Origin: Acholoe squamosa
Taxonomy: Eukaryota; Annelida; Polychaeta; Phyllodocida; Polynoidae
DNA length: 64,000 nucleotides
Direction: 5' to 3'
Assembly: GCA_949317995.1 (NCBI GenBank)
Contig: OX439040.1
Coordinates: 53,085,186-53,149,185 of the forward strand
Positions 32,321 to 43,583 of this stretch are shown here, piece by piece (position 1 is the first letter of the stretch; each line of letters opens with the position of its first letter). A program made the translations under genes and the position numbers. The notes beneath the pieces were generated by a model that was given only the letters and a program-made list of their open reading frames with translations, did no database searches and had not been told where the DNA came from.

Positions 32321-32842
32321 TGTCTGCACGGTGAACTCGGGTACGATGAGGATAAGGGGCTGAGGCAAGCTGGCTGTGGCAGGGTGTGGCAAGCTGTGAT
32401 GAGGGTTTGGAGCTGTGCGTGACAAGCTGTGGTTAACCCCAACCTATCAGCACAGCCCTAGGACGAAAGCCTACTCTTAATTTTCACTTCCTGTCCCCCA
32501 AAACGCCAATTTATAAAAAGTACCTGAACAACCCAAGACAAATTTCGCTTCACTTGTTTCTTGTATAATGGGTTCTTTTAAACTTCAACCGTAAATTTAG
32601 GCGAAAAGAAAATAATTGTTTCTTTAAGGTAACCCGACCCTTCCTAACAAAACACACCGACCCTAAATTTTTTCTTCATTTCTTTAGAAATTATACAATT
32701 TTGGGTGTGTGTTTGAGTCAGTTTCAGTCATCTGCAAGTCACTCGCCACAAGTCACCTGTTAGGGAGTGTTCATTAGGGAAGAAAAACTTCGACCCTTCA
32801 AAGACTGGTGTGGGGGGAGGGGGGGCCCAAAACTTTTCTAGA

Positions 32843-33024
32843 GTGAGTGAGTGAGTAATAGTTGTTTAACGCCATTTCGACAGCTAAGGTCATATTCATG
32901 GCGAGAACTACATTACACAATTTCACAGGGGAATGTGTCAGTACCCGCGCATGTGCACCACACACATCCCGAGGGGATAGGAAAGAGGAGAAATAGACCC
33001 TTATAAGTGGGCTAGGGAAGCCCG
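32843..33024 (+). mobile_element. SINE-like repeat, copy 1 (182 bp)
   Basis: Starts gtgagtgagtgagtaatag, continues tgtttaacgccatttcgac and ends gctagggaagcccg. It is flanked by a perfect 13-bp duplication, aaacttttctaga (32830-32842 and 33025-33037). Long duplications of this type come from LINE-driven target-primed insertion. No tRNA-like A and B boxes were found, and there is no coding capacity. Confidence 0.88.
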
Positions 33025-33037
33025 AAACTTTTCTAGA

Positions 33038-33443
33038 AAAAGTCTATGAATTACTATGGGTTGGCTGCAAAAGATTAATTCTTATAATCACATTAGTAGA
33101 GTCTAAGGGACATATGACTAGGGATTTATCAAGGTGAGTGGATTAACGCTGACCACCTCCTCCAGCAGTCTACACTGAGGGACACATGGGGTACGAGGGG
33201 CCATGGACAGCTGCTGTGTGCCGGTATCAAGGTGTGTGGCGCACCAGACACATCGTCGTTAGCAGTCCTCCCCTCCATCAGTCTGCACACTACAGCTTGT
33301 AAGGTAGACCAGACACTCCCACAATGACCACCACCACCCAGCGGTCCACTGACAGATAGCAGCTGCCTGGGACCAACGCCTTACTGACATACTACTTACT
33401 GTTGTATTTACCTCCAGACCCGCCCAGTCCATGGGTACCCACC
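33038..33443. other. Unassigned stretch
   Basis: No gene or element ends found. A 97-codon minus-strand ORF runs through this stretch into the adjacent MITE and lacks motifs. Confidence 0.45.
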
Positions 33444-33929
33444 CAGGGATATTGCCAGGATTTTTGCCAATGAGCCAATGGCGCACTTTTGGAGAAATTA
33501 ATGTGCCATTTAGGGGCATAATGGGCCATGGACTAGGGATGATCAAGACCATTTTGATATGTTACACTACCCATAAGTCATTATAGGACATAGGGGGTCC
33601 AGGGTGGCATGGGATGCCCTAGGGCCTAGCTAGACATAGCTTTTTGAACATTTAAAATCCATTCACAAGAAGAACTTTTTTTTATTTTTCTGACAATCTG
33701 AAGAGATTTCATCACGATGTTGGCCCTAAACATTTAACAATTATATCATGGGACATTTTGTTCAAAACTCTGGTTCTAATAGGAATTTTTACAAAATTCT
33801 TTCAGTTTTTGAAAGCCCTGTATCAGGGGAATAGGGATGCACCAATAGCGCACAATATGGCCCATTTAATGCGCCATTTTAAATATAAATGCACCTATGG
33901 CGCAGGGCGCGGCCCTGGTAATATCCCTG
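33444..33929. mobile_element. hAT-like MITE, 486 bp
   Basis: Ends CAGGGATATTGCCAGG and CCTGGTAATATCCCTG are inverted with one mismatch. The flanks share cccaccc with one base offset, compatible with an 8-bp hAT duplication. Internal phrases with aatgcgccatttt and ggcgcagggcgcggccctg are shared with fragments near 28260, 29830 and 47400-47550. Confidence 0.75.
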
Positions 33930-34555
33930 CCCACCCATGGGTGGACCAGCGGAGATAACCCCAACCCACCCCAACCCCAACCCGACACACCCACCTAGAT
34001 ATGCCCAAAACCACTGGTAATCAACTACGAGTAAGGAGGGAGAAAGAGCAGATTAAGGATGGCAGTGGGACGGCTAGTGGCAGGGTAGACAATCTATGTG
34101 GTACAATCTATGTCTATCCACCTGTCTACACCATTTTTTTTCCTTTTTTTTTTTTTTTTTTTTTACAATGTGGCCAGGGTGATGGAGGTGGTGGTGTGAG
34201 TGAGTGAGTGTTGGGGGGGTGCAAGGTGAGTCTACTGGCCAGGGACTCCAGACGAAGCTCTGTGCTTTCATAGCACCGGAGGTAGAACAGACCACACAGG
34301 TAAGTCATGCTGCTATCCGACTACATCGACTACTGAGAAAGCAGTGTCCACCCGCCACCTTTTCACACATACTTATACAGATAAGTTGACCACTTCCGTT
34401 AAAAAAAAAATAAAGAAAAAAAAGAAAAAACAACCCATAACTGAATTGCCTTTTTTGTGAAACGGGATTTCAATAGTTGTAATCAAATCTGTTTTGAGGA
34501 ATATGTGTTCAATTATTGAGTTGATTGAATACCGTGCCCTGGCTGTATATATAAG

Positions 34556-34776
34556 TGTAGGGGACCAGAAATCCTTGTGCCCGGTAGATTGACCCTCAGG
34601 GGCCAGATACCTGGTAATCACTGCTCCCCTTGTGTGTATCATACCGATCCAGGTGTAGTTGGAAGGTGGAAATATCAGGCAAGGGATCATGGTGTAATGG
34701 TTAGCATGCTGGAATGTCATGCAAGAGATCCGGGTTCGAGTCCCGGTGATCCTAGATATTTTAACCGTCCTCTACA
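34556..34776 (+). mobile_element. 221-bp element with short inverted ends enclosing a tRNA-like domain, copy 1
   Basis: The unit starts TGTAGGGGAC and ends GTCCTCTACA, a 10-bp inverted repeat with one mismatch. It is about 97% identical to the unit at 35005-35225, 449 bp away. The 5' half is unrelated to tRNA; the 3' half holds the tRNA-like segment. No convincing target duplication was found. It could be a SINE relative or a MITE that captured a tRNA pseudogene. Confidence 0.75.
34684..34752 (+). tRNA. tRNA-like domain with intact A and B boxes (probably not a functional tRNA)
   Basis: GGATCA pairs with TGATCC as an acceptor stem. The A box TGGTGTAATGG and the B box GGTTCGAGTCC fit RNA polymerase III consensus, and the T arm CCGGG-TTCGAGT-CCCGG is perfect. 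The anticodon arm aligns best with tRNA-Asp (GTC in position) but only about three of five pairs form. I read it as a tRNA-derived SINE or pseudogene. Confidence 0.6.
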
Positions 34777-35004
34777 CTGGTAGGATCACCGAGCCGGTCC
34801 TCGCGCAAGTTAATAGGGGGATCGGGGGAACTCGGTACCTGGGCTGGTATGATACAGATATATGCTTCGACCCTGACAGTACTATGTACTGGTAGGTCAA
34901 CTGGGAATCAGGAGTGCCTCAACACTGCTTGATAAAGCCCAACCGATCTGGTTGGGAGGAATGCTTGATGCTGGTTGGCCATGGTTGAAGCTGGTTGGGA
35001 GGAG
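34777..35004. other. Spacer between the two tRNA-bearing units
   Basis: A 228-bp spacer; its last third contains gctggttggga-type phrases three times. No gene seen. It may be part of a larger tandem arrangement. Confidence 0.4.
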
Positions 35005-35221
35005 TGTAGGGGACCAGAAATCCTTGTCCCCGATAGATTGACCCTCAGGGGCCAGATACCTGGTAATCACTGCTCCCCTTGTGTGTATCATAGCGATCCA
35101 GGTGTAGTTGGAAGGTGGAAATATCAGGCAAGGGATCATGGTGTAATGGTTAGCATGCTGGAATGTCATGCCAAAGATCCGGGTTCGAGTCCCGGTGATC
35201 CTAGATATTTTCACCGTCCTC

Positions 35222-35225
<4 letters not shown>
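35005..35225 (+). mobile_element. 221-bp element with tRNA-like domain, copy 2
   Basis: Same length and ends as copy 1, with about six substitutions. It is followed directly by a (TA)n microsatellite. Confidence 0.75.
35133..35201 (+). tRNA. tRNA-like domain, copy 2 (probable pseudogene or SINE head)
   Basis: Identical to copy 1 in the acceptor, A box, B box and T arm. The differences fall in the region 3' of the anticodon (gccaaagatcc instead of gcaagagatcc), which argues against selection for a functional tRNA. Confidence 0.6.
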
Positions 35226-35276
<51 letters not shown>

Positions 35277-35323
35277 CACAGGGAGGGAGAAAGAGCAGAT
35301 TAAGGATGGCAGTGGGACGGCCA

Positions 35324-35384
<61 letters not shown>
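35226..35384. repeat. Two (TA)n microsatellites around a 50-bp unique block
   Basis: TA runs at about 35226-35273 and 35328-35384. The block between them (agagcagattaaggatggc) is also found at about 34031-34080, so it is a dispersed fragment trapped between the microsatellites. ORFs coding IYIYIY are artefacts. Confidence 0.9.
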
Positions 35385-35387
<3 letters not shown>

Positions 35388-35399
35388 GTGGTCACCTGG

Positions 35400-35977
35400 C
35401 AATAGTGACAACTAGTACACTCTCACTATGTCAGTGTGAGTGTGTGTGTCTGAGCGTGCTTAGCTTGCTGAAGTGATGAGCTGGTAGGGTTCCAAATATG
35501 TTAGTTTCTGGTGTAAACCCCTACCCTAATCTTAAATGCCAGCATATCTCCAAGTTCACAAAAAAAGAACGGCACATCTAAATTACATATCAACCGTAGA
35601 TATTTGAACAAGTTGAGAACACGGCAGTATATATTCCATGATACCCTCTGTCTCTGTACTGTACCTTGTCCGATTTGACTCCGAAAGGCTATGAATATAC
35701 TTCCTAGGATTATCTAATACAGTGTTAGAATGTATCATTCCATATTGGTTTATCATTGACGGTGACCTAGGTTGCTGGTATATTGAGGTCATCTGAGATG
35801 TCTATATTCATAAACAAGAGACCCTCCATTTGAATAGATTGGGGAAGTGAGGTGCCCTGATATTTTTGCCCCGCATCTGCATTCTACATTAGATTTTGTA
35901 GGGTGTCGCTGTGTGCGCTTTGTGGCTGATACCTAGGCCCCTCCCCCACCTTAAGCATTATACCACCACCTCCTAGC
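35400..35977. other. Unassigned stretch
   Basis: No gene, RNA or transposon ends seen. Confidence 0.5.
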
Positions 35978-35980
35978 TTA

Positions 35981-36270
35981 GGGAGTGGTCATTATTTATC
36001 AACGGGGGGCGGGGGGGGGGGGTGGTGGTGGGTTTGAGGGGGGGCATAAAATTTTGACCCCTCTTGAGGGGGGGGGCTAAAAAAATTCACCCTCTTTTTA
36101 GCAAAAAAGCCAACGCGCTACTATAGATCAAAGAGGGGCATGAAAACTCTCCGCACATCCGGCGCGGGGGGAGCGCAAGAAATTTTGACTGCCGTCGAGG
36201 GGGGGGGGCGTAAAAAATTTCCACGCGAAAACCCACCACCCCCCCATGTTGATAAATAATGTCCACTCCC
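35981..36270. mobile_element. Harbinger-like MITE H2, copy 1
   Basis: Ends GGGAGTGGTCATTATTTATC and its inverted form bound 290 bp; TTA occurs on both sides (35978-35980 and 36271-36273). The interior has runs of G and the phrase gaccccctcttgaggggg-like blocks. Further copies lie at 50031-50389 and, truncated, at 60244-60400. Confidence 0.8.
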
Positions 36271-36273
36271 TTA

Positions 36274-36633
36274 GAACAGCCGAACACAGCGGCCATCCCG
36301 TGGACATCACTACTGAAGCGGCAGCAGAAGCAGCATCAACAGCAGCTGCAGCAGCAGAAGGCCCAACAGGCGAACTCAGCACATACCAGTACCACGGTAC
36401 GGCAGGCTATATTTAGCCCAGTCGCCCTGCCACCACCATCTCCTGCTCTTCGCCATCTGCTCCTACCTCCATCTGTTCATGTCCTCCATCTGCCCCTACC
36501 GAGTCCTAGTCCTCGCAATATGGGTCTTGAGGATACCACAAAATGCGACTTAGTGGGCCATCACAAGATCTATGTCCTGATTGGTTTAGGGTACTATGAC
36601 TTGTGTTGGGAAGTCCTGACCATGGATAATTGA
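36274..36633 (+). CDS. Possible Gln/Pro-rich coding exon
   Basis: A 119-codon opening begins directly after the ttag that ends the adjacent MITE, a potential splice acceptor (ccactcccttag). It encodes a CAG/CAA-rich QQQLQQQ stretch followed by Pro/Leu-rich sequence. Codon use is regular in the first 90 codons. It could be an exon of a glutamine-rich host protein or a chance low-complexity ORF. No domain is recognised. Confidence 0.25.
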   Translation, partial: EQPNTAAIPWTSLLKRQQKQHQQQLQQQKAQQANSAHTSTTVRQAIFSPVALPPPSPALRHLLLPPSVHVLHLPLPSPSPRNMGLEDTTKCDLVGHHKIYVLIGLGYYDLCWEVLTMDN

Positions 36634-37529
36634 AAACCACACATTCATCTTTCTGTATAGATCATTGATATTAAATAATTTGATATGAAGTTAATCTTGT
36701 TCTCCAACTTATGCACTCACTCATCATTATGACATCTTAAAAATTTTATTCTTTCGAACGCAGGTTCAAAACTCAGAAATGTAACAGTAAGTTAAGATGT
36801 ATGTGAATTCCGATTTCATTATAAAAAAAAACAACACTGTAAAACATTTATCCAAGACAGGAACAAACATTTATCCAAGACAGGAACTTAGAATAAACTA
36901 CACTTCTGTCAAACTGAGAAAGTCCCAAAATCGGACAAGATTTTGAAAACGTACATCCCTGTAAAACTAAATTTGCCAGACCAATTGTCCAATATGGCGG
37001 AGCTACCAGTTCGCCCTCGCTGTGCCCCAGTAGGAACACTAGCATCACCGTGTGTTTATACCACTATGTTCCACTATGAGCAGCTCGGCCTGAGCTACTA
37101 TGGTTGGCCCAGCCGCTCCCCGCCCAGATCGTCTGTTCAATGTGATATGGGGTGGGTCTTTGGGGAGGGGTGTTCACTGGCGCTGTTATAGTATGCCCCA
37201 ATAGCCCACCCCTGGTATAATATACAGGGGCAGTGATTTTATGTTGTATAACCTAGGTACAAATGGGTAGGAAGCTTGCACTGGTACATGTAGTAGGAGT
37301 TGGTATGATGTGAACATTATTGGTATTGTATCTAAGGTACACAAAGACTGTACATCCCTAGGATGAGACCGTTTCTGTTATGCTTTCCATGTATTATTGT
37401 TGTTGTTTTTTTCTCTTGCTATGATTTAGCTTATCCACATGCTGTACTTCTAGTTTGCTGACCTGGTTCTGAATACTCCACTTAGCTTGCTCATCATACG
37501 ACAGTAGCTCCCTATACTATGGCCCTAGT
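36634..37529. other. Unassigned stretch
   Basis: Contains a short direct repeat acatttatccaagacaggaa at about 36846 and 36868. No gene supported. Confidence 0.45.
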
Positions 37530-37920
37530 CCCCTAAATTCGACATGGTGACATGGACATTTCTTAAAAACGACATGGTGACACGGCCATTTCTTAAAATT
37601 TAAATGGGACATGGCAATGCTAGTGACATGTGACAGGGCCATTTCTTAAATTCGACATGTAACATGGGGCTTAGTGACATGAACTATAGGATCAAGAGAG
37701 GTCTCAGCTATCCTCAGAGAGCTTCAGAATGCACTTATTGGTCTCGCAGTCTTCAAAATTTTCCTGGGGGTACCCCCAGACCCCCTTCTTTACTTGTTCC
37801 AATGACAACTTTTTTCAAGGTGTAACTTATGTTAGTGACACTAGTGACATGGGTTTTGGCTTAGTGACATGGGACATGGAAATTTCTTAAAATCGACATG
37901 GGACATTGGGGGTCCCCCCA
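37530..37920 (+). repeat. Dispersed repeat R3 (gacatgg-rich), copy 1
   Basis: The phrases gacatggtgacatgg, catttcttaaaa and tcgacatgggacatt recur many times in this block. A related tandem version is at 51390-51612. Both end beside gggggtcccccc/gggggacccccc, suggesting a shared element end. Confidence 0.65.
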
Positions 37921-39394
37921 TCAAGGACCGCTATACTCCATAGCTAAGTAACAGGAGCCAGATAACAAAACGCCAACATGTCAAAAATCCCAGGCCTTCT
38001 CTATATCTCTGTAAAACAATATTATTATTCATACGCCTAAATTTGTATTTGATACTCAAAACATGTGTAGCATCGGTTATCTAATATTTTGTGCCCCCCC
38101 CCCCCATCCTTTTTATATGATTCCCTAGATCCTCATCTATACATTCAGTTTCATACATACTCAAGAGATGTAGCACAGCATCGTTAGATTCTATATTCTG
38201 AGTATGTGTCTCCCCCTCCCTCCCCCTATGTGATTCTATAGATACTTTTTTTTTCTACACTGTACCTTTAATGCAATTCATACCGGTATATCTTATATCT
38301 AATTTTTTTGCTCAATTTGATAACAAGACTTGAAACAAGTCTATAGTCATGTACCTCGACCCTGGTGCTGCCTGGCTCCCAGCTGTGGATCACGTAGACC
38401 TAACACAGTCTGAGCTCCTCATACAACACTGTCTGATTACCCGTGTAGACACTACCAGTGGACAGCTAACGCCGCCTGCTGCATCCACCCCCTACATGCT
38501 CCATACTGATCCCAAACTACCCTTTAGTTCTATCTTACCCTCAAAGCACATCTCATGCCCCCCCCCCACCGCTATTGCAGTTATGCCATCCTAGACAAAC
38601 ACATTGTAGCACCTAGCTTCAAACCTTACTGCTTTCCGCCTAATACCCCCCCCCCCGAAAACACACTACTGAATGAATTTTCAAAATTCAAAGACCTATG
38701 TGTGACTTGGGCCCCATGGACCCCCTTGGGCCCCAATATATCCTGTTATGGCTAAGGGGGCATGTAACATATCAAAAGAAAGGTTTTGGAGTCCCCCTTG
38801 TGGATGCAACGAGAACTAACCCCCCCCCCCACCGTATAAGACGCACCTTATACGCATGAGATTACGGTACTGTAATCTGTGGCATATAAGGCACGTCTTA
38901 TATGCAAGGTTTTACTTCCGCAAGGGGAACACTGAGACCTTTCTTTTGATATGGGGGTTGGGGGTCCAGGGGGTCATATCTACACACACCTTTTTGAATT
39001 TTTAAAATCAAAAGAACCAAAGTTCTGAATTTTTCATTTATCTGACCATATTCTTGAACTCTAGGTGCATCTTTTGCTTGGGAAGTGCCTTCTACGTGGG
39101 AGATTACGGTACCTACCTAAATCCCTCAAAACAACCCTGCCTTATACTTATGAGAGAATTATTCATCCCATCATGAACCTAGCGTGGCTTACAAACAATG
39201 CTGGACCCATCTGCACCTTATATATCTGCCAAACTTTGGGATGTGCTTTATGTGTATGGTGAATACGGTATAGGGAACAGAGCCATTCCTGTATGGAGGT
39301 GGCCATATTGAAATCAGTTATGTAACTGACCCCCGACAGCCATGTTGGAACTGGCAGAGGATTGTGGGTAATCTCTTATCTTCCCCTCCACCCA
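37921..39394. other. Intergenic stretch with pogo-like MITE fragments
   Basis: Around 38834-38915 and 39060-39110 lie ccgtataagacgcaccttat and cttctacgtgggagattac phrases that match the ends of the MITE at 46236-46471. Several poly-C runs occur. ORFs near 38350-38600 lack motifs. Confidence 0.45.
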
Positions 39395-39990
39395 CAGAAA
39401 ACAATGGGAATTGATATGACTGATATGCTGCCCCTGCCTCTATCCTAATCACCCTAAGTACCTGTCCATTGTTTAAGGTGTGAATAGAGGGGATTAGCCT
39501 GACAGGGTGAGTGAGTAATAGTTGTTTAACGCCATTTCGACAGCTAAGGTCATATTCATGGCAAGAACTATAATACACTATTTCACAGAGGAATATGTTG
39601 GTGCCCACGCATATGTGCACCACACACATCCTGAGGGGATAGGAAAGAGGAGTAATAGACCCTTTTAAGTGGGCTAGGGAGGCCCGGCCTGACAGGGAGA
39701 ATGGTTTTGTTTTTCACAGCCAGGATTATATGTGCCCCCTTAGAAAACTTTTAAAGTTTAATTTCTCCTGTTTTTGAAGTACTAAGTCTAATTAAAGCTT
39801 ATGTTGTTTAAGTTTAATGTATTTGCTATCCAAAGGTATATATTTTTAGAATATAGCTTTATATAGACTATTAGGAAGGGCAAACCAAAGTAAACTGTAC
39901 AAAGAGGCCAACTACTGATCTACCCCCGACTACATGAGCCACCTAGCTAATTTGTTTGGTACTAGCAATGGCTCTGCTCCCTATAGAATA
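39395..39990 (+). repeat. R2 repeat, copy 2, interrupted by a SINE
   Basis: Landmarks match 2404-2830 in order. The SINE at 39508-39686 splits the ttagcctgacaggg segment and duplicated it, which confirms the SINE inserted later. Confidence 0.75.
39508..39686 (+). mobile_element. SINE-like repeat, copy 2
   Basis: 179 bp starting tgagtgagtaatagttg and ending gctagggaggcccg, flanked by the 11-bp duplication gcctgacaggg (39497-39507 and 39687-39697). Confidence 0.88.
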
Positions 39991-42590
39991 ATACCAACTT
40001 CTAAAGATTTATTCTGATAAAGGAGTGGATAGAAAGGATAAAATAAGAGATCAATGTGTGCTTGTTTCTGCGCATATGGAAACCAGACACTAAGAGAGGA
40101 CGGAAGCATCAATGTCAGGGTACCTTGTGCACATATTCGCCTTCAAGGTACTTTTAATGTAAGTCTTTTTAATTCAGAGATGAAAGTGACCACTGAAATG
40201 CTAAAATAGAACCTCATAAGTTTGTATAGTATGGTAGAGGTCTTTGGACCTCTGAAATCCCTGAAATTAGGGAGAATCCTGGAGACATCAATCCCTGCTT
40301 CGTCTTTATATATTGGCAATTGTTTCTTCCGCACAGATGTCCCTTGCTGGCCATTAAAAACCAGGAGAAGTGACATCTTAATTACGATATCTGTTTTATC
40401 AGGACATTGTTATAATCCAACAAAGAAATCTCTATAGAGATACCAGACATTCCTGCTAAATCAGGAAGAGTGGCATCTCTGCTTCTGGTCACGCCTGTTC
40501 TGTTCCCTCCTGTGGGTCCCCCCCCCCCCATTAGAGGCTAGATGTTGCAAAAAAAATTGTGAGCCACCCCTCTCAAATCCTACCTACCGGTTTTTACGCC
40601 CACACAATGAGTGGATGGGGGTGGAGAGCAGGCGGAGAGACTGCCACTAGGGACGTTGGCCCGTCTGTCAATACTGTTGGTAATACGGCCTCCATAGGAA
40701 GACATTATAGTGGCCTCAGAGACCCTCTACCCCAGCAAACATTCCCCTGTACATGGTCTCTCCAGTGCTAGGTCGTTAAATGATCGACAATAGCTGCATT
40801 TGTTGGAATCTACTGCCACTTTTTCTCCTTCTATTCATCTGCTAGATAAGACCCCTCCCACCTCCTTTCTCTCGTCCCCATTCTATCTCTTGTTCTCTCA
40901 TTCTCACCCTCTCCCTCGTTGTGGTGGTTGCAGGACACAATGTGTCTTAACTACTTTAATTACAATATGTGGCATGTATAGTGAAAATGAGGGGCTAAAA
41001 CTCCTGTCCCAAGCTTCATATGGATCCATATTTATCATCTGCACACCAAAACGAGCGTCCCTGTGGTTTGTACATATGCTGGAGTTGTCAACCCTGGAGA
41101 CTAGTTGGGTGTATATCTGTGTAGACCAGGTGCCTAGTGCCTCACGGGATCCACATGAACAGCCTCATCACTCCATCCCACCTCCACCACCTGCTGACAT
41201 CTAGCCCAATGGATGGGTTGTTTAGCCGGTTGTTTTAGTTTTTAAGCCAATGTCTACTTGGTCAGATATTTCTAGGAAGTCCAGAGACAGTGAATATATT
41301 GACAGGTAACTTATGCTTGTTTGCTCCTTATCTACAATAGCAAGCATGAGTCTCATACCTCGAGTATAAGCCATAGTCAGTGTGAATTTATAACGGTCCT
41401 ATTCCGACCTAGCAGGATACATAATTTAGTGACCAATGCGAAAATTCCTCTCATTCAGTGCAGACTTTTAGGGTGCATTACATAACCCCTGGTACCCATA
41501 ATGCTTGCTGTTATCAGTGCTTATCTCGCAAGGTACCAGCTCAAGCACGGGTCAGCCCACTATGGATCCCGCTAACCAGGAATGGTCGTAACAGACCATC
41601 CGGTTTATTCACAAGAGACAGCTAATACTAGTAGACGCCGTTTTTTTCCCATAAAGCATAATACAAAACTTTCATTGGCATGTCACCTTTTTTGCGCCTG
41701 CCACCATGAATTTTGAAAGGCACTACTCTTTAAATTGTTTTTTATGATACTGAAATCAAAATGATTATTTCGAAAGGTGGCCGAGTACTGGTCAGATAGG
41801 CATGTATGAAATCTCTATACGACTTCATATTGCTTTGTGACCACCATAGTTTGGCATCTGTACCATTATTCTGTAATGATTAATCGATCCAAACCTTCCT
41901 CTCCCAACTACATGTCCACCCAACCACCCACGCCCTTAATAACCCCCCCCCACCCCCACCCAACACACGCTAACCTCCTCTCCAAGTGGATGAAATAGAT
42001 TTATGGATGTACGGCCTATTATATATGCAGTGCGTGGGTCATCATAAAACTTATGAAAGAGTATCTAATGACTCAGCTTTCTTGCTTTTTACGGTTCATC
42101 CACAACAATACATAGCACCCTGCAGATAAGACGTGGCTTATACACATAGGGAATTAGTTAGCCCTTGATCAACAAGTAAACATCCGAAACCTTTCCCCCT
42201 GTGCCCAACGGCAGTATAGGGTCGGGGGAGAGCTTTATGAAATTTGAAAATTTATTGGGGAGATCAGAATATCATTTAAATTCTTTTGGGCAAAACCACA
42301 AACCATAGGTGCATCTTATATGTCGGTTGCCTTATATGTGGTATATTACGGTTCATGAAAATCGGTCACATCCACAGAAAGCAAGATATATAAAGCTTTC
42401 CAGCTATCCCACACCCCGCCGTGCCAGAGACGAGTTGAGTTAAGTTTGCAAGGCTTTATTTGACAACAAGTGATACATGATCCTTTTCATCAGGAGTCAA
42501 AAATAATATACATTACTAATGGAATCACAATTCACAATTTAAGTTTCAAAGACAATATCTCTGAAAGCAGCAATATCAGGATTATCTACG
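39991..42590. other. Intergenic stretch with an R1 copy
   Basis: R1 is recognisable at about 41397-41560 (ccgacctagcaggataca). Near 42110-42350 the phrases gataagacgtggcttata and gtgcatcttatatg resemble pogo-like MITE ends. No gene is supported. Confidence 0.45.
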
Positions 42591-42596
42591 CTAAAC

Positions 42597-42790
42597 AAAA
42601 TGCTGGGGGGTCTTATAACATTCTCCCAAGAAGGGGGTGCGTCTTATACGAGGGGTAATTTTACTATAGAACAGTACTGGATTTACAAAATTGAGCCCTA
42701 AGAGGTGCGTCTTATACTTGAAAATGCCTCTGCTGAGTTTGGGGTGCGTCCTATACGCGCAGCGCGTCTTCTACGCGGGAGAATACGGTA
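42597..42790. mobile_element. Pogo-like MITE P1, left-truncated copy
   Basis: The body matches 46260-46471 (tcttatacgaggggtaattt, tttggggtgcgtc, cgcgcagcgcgtct) and the right end cgggagaatacggta is intact with final TA. The left end is missing. It abuts the LINE fragment. Confidence 0.7.
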
Positions 42791-43583
42791 GGTCTCTTTC
42801 TATCAAACGTCTTATTCTTCTCAGCTGCGCAAGTCTGGTATATACAAGACCAATTACCTTATTAGCCTGACTCACAAAAGATAGATGTGTGTCTAGGTTT
42901 ATGCCTAAGTAATTAAATGTCTGTACAACATTTATTTTTACATTATTCAACAGAATGTCGCATCCAATCAAATTGGGTATTTTCTACTGTGAATAATACC
43001 ACATAATTTTTTTTTCAGTGTTTACAGTCAATCTGTTAATTTGACACCATATGAAGATATTATTAATACCATCTTGTAGTAAGGTTTTAACCATCAGAGG
43101 ATCCTTGTGTGAAACAACTATTGCTAAGTCATCTGCATAGAGATAAAATTTAGCATGCTTTATATATCTCACAATGTCATTTATGTATATATTAAACAAA
43201 AGCGGGCCGAGCACACTTCCTTGAGGTACTCCACAGGTAATGTCTTGTTCTGATGATAAATAATCATTTGCTAGTGTTGTATGTTTCCTATTGGTCAGAT
43301 ACGATCTTAGCCAGTATAGCATTTTCATACTACACCCAATATTATTCATATTTTCCAGGAGAGGGCCATGATTTACAGTATCAAAAGCTTTGCGAAGGTC
43401 GAGGAAAAACACAGCACTAACAAACTGTCTATTTCGAGACGCATTTAATTCTTGTACCAAGTAATAAGTTGCCTGTGTTGTTGATCGACCAAGCATGAAC
43501 CCTAACTGGTTTTCACTGATGACTTTATTTTTCAACAAAATATTCATTAAATCACCATGGACTGACTTTTCAACCACCTTACT

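Larger units (their letters stand above)
30844..32333. mobile_element. Non-autonomous Transib-like DNA transposon with 53-bp inverted ends
   Basis: The termini CACCATGCAGAGAGGTACT (left) and CACCGTGCAGACAGGTACT (right, inverted) start 53-bp inverted repeats with three mismatches, ending GGCAG. AACTC is duplicated on both sides (30839-30843 and 32334-32338). A 5-bp duplication plus a CACNRTG heptamer is the signature of Transib and RAG-like elements. The motif GTACTAGGGTAACTG occurs five times on the left arm (30858, 31068, 31091, 31124, 31148) and six times inverted on the right (near 31801, 31840, 32037, 32060, 32094, 32304). No transposase ORF is present. An R1 repeat lies inside (31610-31745). 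The class assignment is inferred. Confidence 0.8.

Noticed and set aside
34074-34308. Lys-rich minus-strand ORFs
   Set aside because: They translate a poly-T run at 34136-34164.
34684-34752. Functional tRNA-Asp gene
   Set aside because: The anticodon stem is broken and the domain is part of a duplicated 221-bp repeat.
35168-35476. ORFs with IYIYIY or YIYIYI runs (also 62582-62903)
   Set aside because: Translation of (TA)n microsatellites.
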